Notes under the pieces: generated by a model
The model's input: the letters and a program-made list of their open reading frames with translations, nothing else
Told to the model about the DNA's origin: nothing
The model's database searches: none
Position numbers and translations under genes: made by a program
NCBI GenBank assembly: GCA_046565865.1
Contig: JBKHXU010000160.1
Location: 1-16,611 of the forward strand
Origin: JBKHXU01 sp046565865
GTDB lineage: Bacteria; Pseudomonadota; Gammaproteobacteria; Acidiferrobacterales; Sulfurifustaceae
Direction: 5' to 3'
DNA: 16,611 bases
Shown here: in pieces, positions 1 through 6,510 of the stretch
Layout of the letters: the number at the start of each line of letters is the position of its first letter
How positions within the stretch are numbered: the stretch's first letter is position 1

Positions 1-1824
1 CTGTACGCCGAGTTCCGCGACTTCTTTCCGAAGAACGCGGTCGAGTATTTCGTGTCGTATTACGACTACTACCAGCCCGAGGCCTACGTGCCGTCGAGCG
101 ATACCTTTATAGAGAAGGACGCCTCGATCAACGAGCACATCGAGCAGATGCGGCTGTCCGCGACCAAGGCGTTGCTGGAGCGGCCCGACGCCATCATCGT
201 CGCGACCGTGTCCGCGATTTATGGCTTGGGTGACCCGGTTGCGTATCACGACATGATCCTGCACTTGAAGCGCGGCGCGGTGATGGAGCAGCGCGCAATC
301 CTGAAGCGCCTGGCCGAGATGCAGTACACGCGCAACGACATTGAACTCAAGCGCGGCACGTTTCGCGTGCACGGCGACGTCATCGATATCTTCCCCGCCG
401 AGTCGGAGCGCCTGGCGGTGCGCGTCGAGTTGTTCGGCGACGATATCGAAAGCCTTACCGAATTTGACCCACTCACCGGCGAGACTTCCGAACCGCTGAC
501 GCGCGCGACGATCTATCCCAAGACCCACTACGTCACCGGCCGTGAGACGCTGCTCAAGGCCATTGACCAGATCAAGGAAGACCTGCGCGTGCGCCTGGCC
601 GAGCTGCACGATGCGGGCAAACTGGTGGAGGCGCAGCGGCTGCAGAGCCGCACGCTGTACGATCTCGAAATGATGCGCGAGGTGGGTTACTGCGCTGGCA
701 TCGAAAATTACTCGCGCTATCTCTCCGGCCGCAAACCGGGCGAGCCACCGCCGACCTTAATCGATTACCTGCCGGACAACGCGCTCATGATCATCGATGA
801 GAGCCACGTCACCATTCCGCAGCTCGGCGGCATGTACAAGGGTGACCGCTCGCGTAAAGAGACGCTGGTGGAATACGGGTTCCGCCTGCCGTCGGCGCTC
901 GACAACCGGCCGCTGCGCTTTGAGGAGTTCGAGCGGCTCATGCCGCAGACGATCTTCGTGTCGGCGACGCCAGGCCCGTATGAAAGCACGCGCACGCAGA
1001 CGGTGATCGACCAAGTGGTGCGCCCGACCGGGCTCGTCGATCCCGACGTGGAGGTGCGGCCGGTGGCGGCGCAGGTCGACGATCTGCTTTCCGAAATACG
1101 CCTGCGCGTCGCGGCGAACGAGCGCGTGCTGGTCACCACGCTGACCAAGCGCATGGCCGAGGACCTGACCGAATACTTGTTCGAACACGACGTCAAAGTG
1201 CGTTATCTGCATTCGGATATCGAGACCGTCGAGCGCGCCGAGATCATTCGTGACTTGCGTGCCGGCGTGTTCGACGTACTGGTCGGCATCAATTTATTGC
1301 GCGAGGGTTTGGATCTGCCCGAGGTGTCATTGGTCGCGATCCTCGACGCCGACAAAGAAGGTTTTCTGCGCTCAACGCGTTCGCTGATTCAAACGATCGG
1401 CCGCGCCGCACGGCACATCAACGGACGTGTGATCCTCTACGCCGATCGCATTACCGACTCCATGCGCGCTGCGCTCGACGAAACCGAACGCCGCCGCCAA
1501 AAACAATTGGCCTACAACGCGGCCCACGGCATCACGCCGCGCGGCGTGGTGAAGGCGGTGAAGGAGATCATCGACGGCGTGCATTCACAGCGTTACCCGA
1601 CAAAGAGCGGGCGCGGGGCGAGGGGGCAGCTCGAAGCGGCCGAGGACGCCGCGGCCTACGCGGCCATGTCGGCCGACGCCCTGGCCAAGCTACTGAACCG
1701 TCTCGAAAAGCAAATGCATCAGCACGCGCGCAACCTGGAATTCGAGCAGGCCGCGGCGTTGCGCGACAAAATCCGCACCCTGCGCGACCGCAGTTTCGGC
1801 CTATTGGCCGGGGGTCGGCGCTAG
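1..1824 (+). CDS. uvrB: UvrB, excinuclease ABC subunit B (5'-truncated by window edge)
   Basis: UvrB is the damage-verifying helicase-like subunit of nucleotide excision repair; it takes over lesions from UvrA and recruits UvrC. The reading frame is open from base 1 and gives 607 residues before the TAG at 1822. By comparison with E. coli UvrB about 72 N-terminal residues, including the Walker A loop, lie upstream of the window. Visible are the beta-hairpin tyrosines (SYYDYYQPEAYVP, about codons 19-31) that clamp the DNA, the IDESH Walker B box near base 795, the RPTGLVDP and VLVTTLTKRMAEDL helicase segments, motif VI QTIGRAAR near 1390, and a C-terminal UVR motif (LEKQMHQHARNLEFEQAAALRDKI) that binds UvrC. 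A GTG at base 52 is internal and is not the start. Identity is near certain; only the missing N terminus is unseen. Confidence 0.98.
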   Translation: MYAEFRDFFPKNAVEYFVSYYDYYQPEAYVPSSDTFIEKDASINEHIEQMRLSATKALLERPDAIIVATVSAIYGLGDPVAYHDMILHLKRGAVMEQRAILKRLAEMQYTRNDIELKRGTFRVHGDVIDIFPAESERLAVRVELFGDDIESLTEFDPLTGETSEPLTRATIYPKTHYVTGRETLLKAIDQIKEDLRVRLAELHDAGKLVEAQRLQSRTLYDLEMMREVGYCAGIENYSRYLSGRKPGEPPPTLIDYLPDNALMIIDESHVTIPQLGGMYKGDRSRKETLVEYGFRLPSALDNRPLRFEEFERLMPQTIFVSATPGPYESTRTQTVIDQVVRPTGLVDPDVEVRPVAAQVDDLLSEIRLRVAANERVLVTTLTKRMAEDLTEYLFEHDVKVRYLHSDIETVERAEIIRDLRAGVFDVLVGINLLREGLDLPEVSLVAILDADKEGFLRSTRSLIQTIGRAARHINGRVILYADRITDSMRAALDETERRRQKQLAYNAAHGITPRGVVKAVKEIIDGVHSQRYPTKSGRGARGQLEAAEDAAAYAAMSADALAKLLNRLEKQMHQHARNLEFEQAAALRDKIRTLRDRSFGLLAGGRR

Positions 1825-1880
1825 CGGCTTCTTGCAGCGATCTGCCAGGTGCCGTAGGGGCGTGCCGTGGCGAGCGAGTT

Positions 1881-1908
1881 GAAAAAACACCGTGGGTGGT
1901 GATTTTTC
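1881..1908 (+). terminator. Candidate intrinsic terminator after uvrB
   Basis: An 11-bp inverted repeat (GAAAAAACACC at 1881-1891 against GGTGATTTTTC at 1898-1908, one A-A mismatch) encloses a 6-nt loop. The A-run in the left arm and T-run in the right arm make it look like a bidirectional terminator hairpin. It lies 57 nt after the uvrB stop. No T-run continues beyond the stem, so termination strength is uncertain. Confidence 0.5.
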
Positions 1909-1959
1909 AGCGAAATGCCCGGTCCGCCTGCCGCGGCCGGCAACCCCCAGCGGCCGCAC

Positions 1960-1965
1960 TATACT
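1960..1965 (+). promoter_or_regulatory. Candidate -10 element for the substrate-binding protein gene
   Basis: TATACT stands in otherwise very GC-rich sequence, 70 nt before the start codon of the next gene. No good -35 hexamer is seen 16-18 nt upstream, and no sequence resembling a Pho box was found. The rest of the 211-nt gap between uvrB and this gene holds only the hairpin at 1881-1908. Confidence 0.35.
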
Positions 1966-2035
1966 CAACCCTACGTGACTCGTTTTCTGCCCGGGACGGC
2001 GCCAAACCCTGGTTCGTTTTTATGAGAGGTTATGT

Positions 2036-2959
2036 ATGAAAAGCGTCGTCGTCTCTTTGCTAACTACACTTTGCCTTTTGTGCACCGCGCACGCGGCGTC
2101 GCCGACACTTACCTGGGCCGGCTGCGGCATTTCGAAAAGCGCCTTTATGGCCGAAATGGCCGCGGCGTATAAGAAGAAAACCGGCATCGAGATCGATCTG
2201 CGCGGCGGCGGCGCGACCAAGGGCATTCGTCAGGTCGCTTCGGGCGAGGTCAAGATAGGCGGTACTTGCCGGCATGTGCTCGACAATCCACAGACGATGA
2301 GCACGGTCCCGGAGGAGCGGCGGGTGCAGCTGACGCCGGTGGGCTGGGATGCGCTCGCCGTCATCGTGCACAAGGACAACCCCGTCGACGGCATCAGTCT
2401 CGATCAGCTGCGCGCTGTGTATCTCGGCAAGATCACGAACTGGAAGCAGTTGGGCGGTAAGGACGCGCCGCTCGAGCTCTACGTGCGCAAGGGGAAAATC
2501 TCCGGTGTCGGGCGCACGCTGCGCGAGCTCGTATTCAACGACTACGACATCGAGTTCGTCGCGACGCACGTGGTCGATTCGACCGGACCGCTGGAGCGCG
2601 CCATCCCGGAGAATCCCAACGGCATCGGCACCACCGGGATATCCAGCGCGCGCAAGCTGGCCGGCAAGGCGAAGATTCTCAAGCTCAACGGCAAGGAGCC
2701 GACCTACGCGAACATCAAGAGCGGTGAGTATCTGCTCTATCGTCCTTTATATATGGTCACGCACATGCAAAGCGACGACCCCGAGGTAAAGCGGTTCCGC
2801 GATTTCGTAATGAGCAGCGAGGGCAAGCAGGTAATGCGCGACGTGGGCACGGTGCCGTACGCGGACGCCATTCATCTGTGGCTCAAATACCTCGACCAGC
2901 AAAATCGCGCCATAGCGACCATGCACGCGCGCGGCAACGAGACCACCAAGATTCGCTGA
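2036..2959 (+). CDS. Exported PstS/PBP-like substrate-binding protein (orphan)
   Basis: The product has 307 residues and belongs by eye to the PBP-like (PF12849-type) phosphate/oxyanion-binding proteins. Such proteins capture a small anion in the periplasm and hand it to an ABC permease or a sensor. A Sec signal peptide is clear (MKSVVVSLLTTLCLLCTAHA, cleavage after about residue 20). The mature protein has the two-lobe pattern: TLTWAGCGISKSAF at the start, GGGATKGIRQVASGEV near residues 57-72, a hinge strand GWDALAVIVHKDNPV, then YLGKITNWKQLGG, the KISGVGRTLRELVF segment, and GTVPYADAIH near the end. Only two Cys (about 30 and 78) are in the mature chain. The start is ATG 2036 with GAGAGG at 2024-2029. 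No pstC, pstA, pstB or phoU is adjacent, so the substrate (phosphate or another oxyanion) and the partner are unproven. Confidence 0.8.
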   Translation: MKSVVVSLLTTLCLLCTAHAASPTLTWAGCGISKSAFMAEMAAAYKKKTGIEIDLRGGGATKGIRQVASGEVKIGGTCRHVLDNPQTMSTVPEERRVQLTPVGWDALAVIVHKDNPVDGISLDQLRAVYLGKITNWKQLGGKDAPLELYVRKGKISGVGRTLRELVFNDYDIEFVATHVVDSTGPLERAIPENPNGIGTTGISSARKLAGKAKILKLNGKEPTYANIKSGEYLLYRPLYMVTHMQSDDPEVKRFRDFVMSSEGKQVMRDVGTVPYADAIHLWLKYLDQQNRAIATMHARGNETTKIR

Positions 2960-2974
2960 CAGTCCGCGCTTGTT

Positions 2975-3047
2975 CGGCGGTGGGCGGCTGTGTTACGTTT
3001 CGCGGCCTCCCGCCCGTCGCCGCATTGGCCGTCACGGCGGTGGGCGG
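2975..3047. repeat. Short direct repeat upstream of tRNA-Val
   Basis: The 13-mer CGGCGGTGGGCGG occurs at 2975-2987 and again at 3035-3047, 60 bp apart, in the gap between the substrate-binding protein gene and tRNA-Val. Its role is unknown; GC-rich low complexity could explain it. No convincing tRNA promoter was recognised in this gap. Confidence 0.5.
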
Positions 3048-3053
3048 ATGAAC

Positions 3054-3128
3054 AGGCGCGTAGCTCAGTGGTAGAGCACTACCTTGACATGGTAGTGGTC
3101 GGTGGTTCGATCCCACTCGCGCCTACCA
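3054..3128 (+). tRNA. tRNA-Val (anticodon GAC)
   Basis: A full cloverleaf can be drawn: acceptor AGGCGCG (3054-3060) pairs with CGCGCCT, followed by discriminator A and an encoded CCA. The D arm is GCTC/GAGC. The anticodon stem CTACC/GGTAG encloses loop TTGACAT with anticodon GAC at 3086-3088. The T arm is GGTGG/CCACT (one G-U pair) around TTCGATC. The gene is 75 nt. A run of six T follows at 3130-3135. A valine tRNA just before thrS is, as I recall, also found in Pseudomonas. Confidence 0.96.
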
Positions 3129-3222
3129 ATTTTTTCGAGGTCACGCGCTAGCCGTTTCACGCAATGCCCGTGTAAGCCCATGCGGCCGCTCGTAGAGGTC
3201 GCCACTGACTGAGGGGTCTTCG

Positions 3223-5190
3223 ATGCCCGTCATTACCCTGCCGGATGGCAGTCAACGCAGTTATCCCAATCCGCTGACGATTGCTGAGATCGCCGCCGAC
3301 ATCGGTCCGGGGCTGGCCAAGGCCGCGCTCGCCGGGCGCGTCGACGGCAAGCTGGTCGATACGTCGCACATCGTCGATCGCGACGCGCGCATCGCCATCG
3401 TCACCGACCGTGATGCCGATGGTGTCGAAGTGTTGCGGCACTCCACGGCGCATCTCCTGGCGCACGCGGTGAAAGAGCTGTTCCCCGAGGCGCAAGTGAC
3501 GATCGGCCCCGTTATCGAAGACGGGTTCTACTACGACTTTGTGTTCCCGCGTGGTTTTACGGACGAGGACTTGGCACGCATCGAGGCGCGCATGCAGGAG
3601 ATCGCCAAGCGCGATCATCCGGTGAACCGCAGTGTCATGCCGCGCAACGAGGCCATCGCGTTTTTCCGCAAGCAGGGCGAGGAGTACAAGGCGCGCATCA
3701 TCGAGGCGATCCCGGCTAACGAAAATATTTCGCTTTACCGCCAGGGCGAGTTCATCGATCTATGCCGCGGCCCGCACGTGCCGAGCACGGGCAAGCTCAA
3801 GGCGTTCAAGCTCACCAAGGTGGCCGGCGCCTACTGGCGCGGCGACCCGCGCAATGAAATGTTGCAGCGCATCTACGGCACGGCGTGGCCGAACAAAGAT
3901 GCGCTCGATGCGTATCTGCATCGCATCGCCGAGGCCGAGAAGCGTGATCATCGCAAGCTTGGGCGCAGCCTCGATCTGTTTCACATGCAGGAAGAGGCGC
4001 CGGGCATGGTGTTCTGGCACGACCACGGCTGGCGCGTGTATCAGACGATCGTGCACTACATCAGCGGGCTGCTGCGTGAGCACGGCTATAAGGAAATTCG
4101 CACGCCCCAGCTCATCGATCGGTCGCTGTGGGAAAAGTCCGGGCACTGGGAAAAGTTTCACAACGAGATGTTCGTGACCGAATCGGAGAAACGGCTGTAC
4201 GCCGTGAAACCGATGAACTGCCCGGCCCACATTCAAATTTATAACCAGGGCCTAAAGAGCTATCGCGATCTGCCGTTGCGGTTGGCGGAGTTCGGCTCGT
4301 GCCATCGGAACGAACAGTCGGGGGCACTGCATGGCCTGCTGCGGCTGCGCCATTTCGTGCAGGACGACGCACATATCTTCTGTACTGAAGATCAGATGCT
4401 AGGCGAGGTGTCGGCGTTCATCGACTTGCTGCATCAGGTGTATCGCCACTTCGGCTTTAGCGACATCCAGTATCGGCTGTCCACGCGCCCGGCGAATCGC
4501 ATCGGGTCGGATGCCATTTGGGACAAGGCCGAGCACGCGTTGGAGCATGCGCTCAACGCCAAGGGTCTTAAGTGGGACCTGCAGCCGGGGGAGGGGGCGT
4601 TTTATGGCCCCAAGATCGAGTTCTCGCTCAAGGACAGCCTGGGCCGAGTATGGCAGTGCGGGACCATCCAAGTGGATTTCTCCATGCCCGAACGGCTGGG
4701 CGCGACCTATGTCGCTGAAGACGGGTCCAAGCGCGTCCCCGTCATGCTGCATCGGGCCATTCTGGGCTCGCTCGAACGTTTCATCGGCATACTTATAGAG
4801 GAATACGCGGGCGCATTCCCGCCTTGGCTGGCCCCGGTCCAAGCCGTGGTAATGACCATTACGGATCAACAGCATGAGGCGGCGAACGCGATTGCGAAGA
4901 CATTGCGCAATCTCGGCCTGCGGATCGAAACTGACTTGAGAAACGAAAAAATTGGCTTTAAAATCCGCGAACATACGTTGCAGCGCATTCCGTATTTGCT
5001 CGTCATCGGCAAACGTGAGGCGCTCGACGGTACCCTAGCCGTGCGCACGCGTAAGGGTGAGGACTTGGGTGTCATGACACCCGCGGCATTCGCCGAGCGC
5101 CTCGCCCTCGAGACCGCGACCCAGGTCGCGGACGATCACGCGGGCCGCGGCGTTAATATTTTGGAGGACGTCAAACATCGCTCTGGATAA
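3223..5190 (+). CDS. thrS: Threonyl-tRNA synthetase
   Basis: ThrRS charges tRNA-Thr in the cytoplasm and edits mischarged seryl-tRNA. The 655-residue product compares with 642 in E. coli. Order of domains: TGS (1-62), editing domain with HSTAH (His73, His77) and CRGPH (Cys181, His185), class II core about 245-530 with the zinc ligands Cys333 (MNCPAH), His384 (DDAHIF) and His510 (MLHRAI), then a C-terminal anticodon-binding domain about 535-640. All these residues are intact and within one position of E. coli numbering. The start is ATG 3223 with GAGGGG at 3211-3216. The last 14 nt overlap infC, and the infC ribosome-binding site lies inside the thrS 3' end. The 94-nt leader between tRNA-Val and thrS could hold an autoregulatory operator as in E. 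coli, but I could not draw a convincing tRNA-like fold. Confidence 0.98.
   Translation: MPVITLPDGSQRSYPNPLTIAEIAADIGPGLAKAALAGRVDGKLVDTSHIVDRDARIAIVTDRDADGVEVLRHSTAHLLAHAVKELFPEAQVTIGPVIEDGFYYDFVFPRGFTDEDLARIEARMQEIAKRDHPVNRSVMPRNEAIAFFRKQGEEYKARIIEAIPANENISLYRQGEFIDLCRGPHVPSTGKLKAFKLTKVAGAYWRGDPRNEMLQRIYGTAWPNKDALDAYLHRIAEAEKRDHRKLGRSLDLFHMQEEAPGMVFWHDHGWRVYQTIVHYISGLLREHGYKEIRTPQLIDRSLWEKSGHWEKFHNEMFVTESEKRLYAVKPMNCPAHIQIYNQGLKSYRDLPLRLAEFGSCHRNEQSGALHGLLRLRHFVQDDAHIFCTEDQMLGEVSAFIDLLHQVYRHFGFSDIQYRLSTRPANRIGSDAIWDKAEHALEHALNAKGLKWDLQPGEGAFYGPKIEFSLKDSLGRVWQCGTIQVDFSMPERLGATYVAEDGSKRVPVMLHRAILGSLERFIGILIEEYAGAFPPWLAPVQAVVMTITDQQHEAANAIAKTLRNLGLRIETDLRNEKIGFKIREHTLQRIPYLLVIGKREALDGTLAVRTRKGEDLGVMTPAAFAERLALETATQVADDHAGRGVNILEDVKHRSG
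5163..5167 (+). promoter_or_regulatory. Shine-Dalgarno that fixes the infC AUC start
   Basis: GGAGG lies 9 nt before the ATC codon at 5177, inside the thrS coding end. No ATG, GTG or TTG lies in the infC frame within a usable distance of it, so it decides in favour of ATC as the initiator. Confidence 0.8.
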
Positions 5191-5695
5191 AGAGTTACGC
5201 ATCAACGGACGGATCAACGCCCCGCGCGTCCGTCTGATCGGTAGCGACGGCCAGCAGATCGGAATCGTTCCTACACAAGAAGCGTTGCGTAAGGCCGAAG
5301 AAGCGGAGCTCGATTTGGTTGAGATTTCCCCGCAAGCCTCCCCGCCCGTTTGCCGGATCATGAACTACGGCAAGTTTCAGTACGAGGAGAGCAAGCGGCG
5401 GCATGCGGCCAAGAAAAAGCAGAAGCAGATTCAGGTCAAGGAAGTTAAGTTTCGTCCCGGGACGGACATTGGAGATTATCAGGTCAAACTACGCAACCTG
5501 ATACGTTTCCTCGAGAACGGGGACAAGGCCAAGATCACACTGCGGTTCCGTGGTCGTGAAATGGCGCACCAGGAACTCGGCATGCAGTTGTTGAAGCGCG
5601 TCGAGGCCGACCTGAAGGACTACGGAGCCGTAGAGCAGTTTCCGCGGCTCGAGGGTCGGCAGATGGTGATGATCATCGGTCCCCATAAACGTTAA
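5177..5695 (+). CDS. infC: Translation initiation factor IF-3 (AUC start)
   Basis: IF3 binds the 30S subunit, prevents 50S joining and checks start codon and initiator tRNA. The 172-residue product aligns along its length with E. coli IF3 (180). The N-terminal domain contains RINGRINAPRVRLIGSDG and LVEISPQASPPVCRIMNYGK; a Lys-rich linker KKKQKQIQVKEVKFRPGT follows; the C-terminal domain has DYQVKLRNLIRFLENGDKAKITLRFRGREMAHQELG and the ending EGRQMVMIIGPHKR. Homology extends upstream of the first conventional start (TTG 5285, which would delete about 36 conserved residues) up to ATC 5177, preceded by GGAGG. Rare AUU/AUC starts are the known hallmark of infC and allow IF3 to repress its own synthesis. 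The gene overlaps thrS by 14 nt. Confidence 0.95.
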   Translation: MALDKELRINGRINAPRVRLIGSDGQQIGIVPTQEALRKAEEAELDLVEISPQASPPVCRIMNYGKFQYEESKRRHAAKKKQKQIQVKEVKFRPGTDIGDYQVKLRNLIRFLENGDKAKITLRFRGREMAHQELGMQLLKRVEADLKDYGAVEQFPRLEGRQMVMIIGPHKR

Positions 5696-5745
5696 CTGTA
5701 GTGCGCCGCCAATGCGGGTCAGCACGAGAATGCGGAGTATTGGAA

Positions 5746-5943
5746 ATGCCGAAGTTGAAGACCAATCGAGCCGCTGCCAAGCGGTTCAAGAAGACCGCGA
5801 GCGGCGGCTTCAAGCGGGCGCGCTCACATCTGCGCCACATCCTCACCAAGAAAAGCGCCAAGCGTAAGCGTCACCTGCGCGGCACGACCATGGTGCATGC
5901 GTCCGATCGTCATCTGATCGCGCGCATGCTGCCGCACTCGTAA
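5746..5943 (+). CDS. rpmI: 50S ribosomal protein L35
   Basis: A 65-residue, very basic protein of the large subunit. The sequence MPKLKTNRAAAKRFKKTASGG and the later HILTKKSAKRKRHLRG are signatures of bL35. ATG 5746 was chosen because it matches the family N terminus and has GGAG at 5734-5737; the frame is open 45 nt further to GTG 5701, but that extension is not L35-like. It lies 50 nt after infC, and its stop codon is part of the ribosome-binding site of rplT. In E. coli, L20 represses this operon at a structured site upstream of rpmI; no such structure could be confirmed here by eye. Confidence 0.97.
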   Translation: MPKLKTNRAAAKRFKKTASGGFKRARSHLRHILTKKSAKRKRHLRGTTMVHASDRHLIARMLPHS

Positions 5944-5955
5944 GGAGGCTGAGCC

Positions 5956-6315
5956 ATGCCACGTGTAAAACGCGGAGTCACCGCCCACGCGCGCCACAAA
6001 AAGGTTCTAGGCCGCGCCAAGGGTTACTACAACGCCCGCCGCAAAACCATCAAGGCCGCCAAACAGGCGGTGATGAAGGCCGGGCAGTACGCGTATCGCG
6101 ATCGGCGCGTGCGTAAGCGCGAGTTCCGCGCGCTGTGGATCGCGCGCATCAACGCCGGCGCCCGCGAGTGCGGGTTGTCCTACAGCCGCTTTATGAATGG
6201 CTTGAAGAAGGCCGCGATCGAGGTCGACCGCAAGATCCTGGCCGACATCGCGGTGCATGACAAAAAGACGTTCGCCACCTTGGCGGACAAGGCGCGCGCG
6301 GCGCTCGCTGCGTAG
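5956..6315 (+). CDS. rplT: 50S ribosomal protein L20
   Basis: A 119-residue basic protein that binds 23S rRNA early in large-subunit assembly and acts as translational repressor of its own operon in E. coli. The start MPRVKRGVTAHARHKKVLG, the long basic helix (GRAKGYYNARRKTIKAAKQAVMKAGQ split over about residues 20-45) and the C-terminal globular part (RECGLSYSRFMNGLKKA) are family signatures; the length equals the usual 118-119. The start ATG 5956 follows TAAGGAGG at 5941-5948, which overlaps the rpmI stop, so translation of the two is probably coupled. A 195-nt non-coding gap holding a structured repeat separates it from pheS. Confidence 0.98.
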   Translation: MPRVKRGVTAHARHKKVLGRAKGYYNARRKTIKAAKQAVMKAGQYAYRDRRVRKREFRALWIARINAGARECGLSYSRFMNGLKKAAIEVDRKILADIAVHDKKTFATLADKARAALAA

Positions 6316-6366
6316 TCGTCCATCGCATCGGGCATAAGAAAATCTCTCCGTTGGGGGCAAGTATCT

Positions 6367-6474
6367 GCCATCCATGGCGATACGTTTCGACTTCAATGGG
6401 CCCCAGCCCGGCCTTCCATGGCCGGGCGTTCGCCGGCGCGAAGACACGGTAAGTGTCTTCGCGAAATCTCCGGC
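6367..6474 (+). repeat. Structured intergenic repeat, copy 1 (rplT-pheS gap)
   Basis: Three hairpins in order. A: GCCA-TCCA-TGGC at 6367-6378. B: GCCCGGCC (6406-6413), loop TTCCAT, GGCCGGGC (6420-6427). C: outer stem GCCGG (6432-6436) with CCGGC (6470-6474), inner stem CGCGAAGACAC (6437-6447), loop GGTAA, GTGTCTTCGCG (6453-6463), leaving a one-sided bulge AAATCT (6464-6469). The same layout recurs at 10834-10943 with arm sequences changed in a compensating way and loops/bulge kept. Being within the rplT-pheS interval it is likely transcribed. A T6 run follows at 6484-6489, 9 nt after the outer stem, which is too far for a classical terminator. Confidence 0.85.
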
Positions 6475-6510
6475 TCACCCCTATTTTTTATTTCCACCTC
6501 GGAATCGAAC

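Noticed and set aside
52..54. GTG as start of uvrB
   Set aside because: Frame is open to base 1 and the upstream codons encode conserved UvrB residues (LYAEFRDFFPKNAVEYF), so the gene begins before the window.
3129..3136. T6 run after tRNA-Val as a rho-independent terminator
   Set aside because: No hairpin other than the tRNA itself precedes it; thrS may be read through from the same transcript.
5701..5745. GTG 5701 start extending L35 by 15 residues
   Set aside because: Extension has no L35 similarity; ATG 5746 has a good ribosome-binding site and gives the standard N terminus.
6316..6366. Separate pheM-like leader peptide or another repeat copy
   Set aside because: No short Phe-rich ORF with its own stop is present. 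AAATCTCTCCG at 6340-6350 recalls the repeat's bulge but lacks the hairpin.
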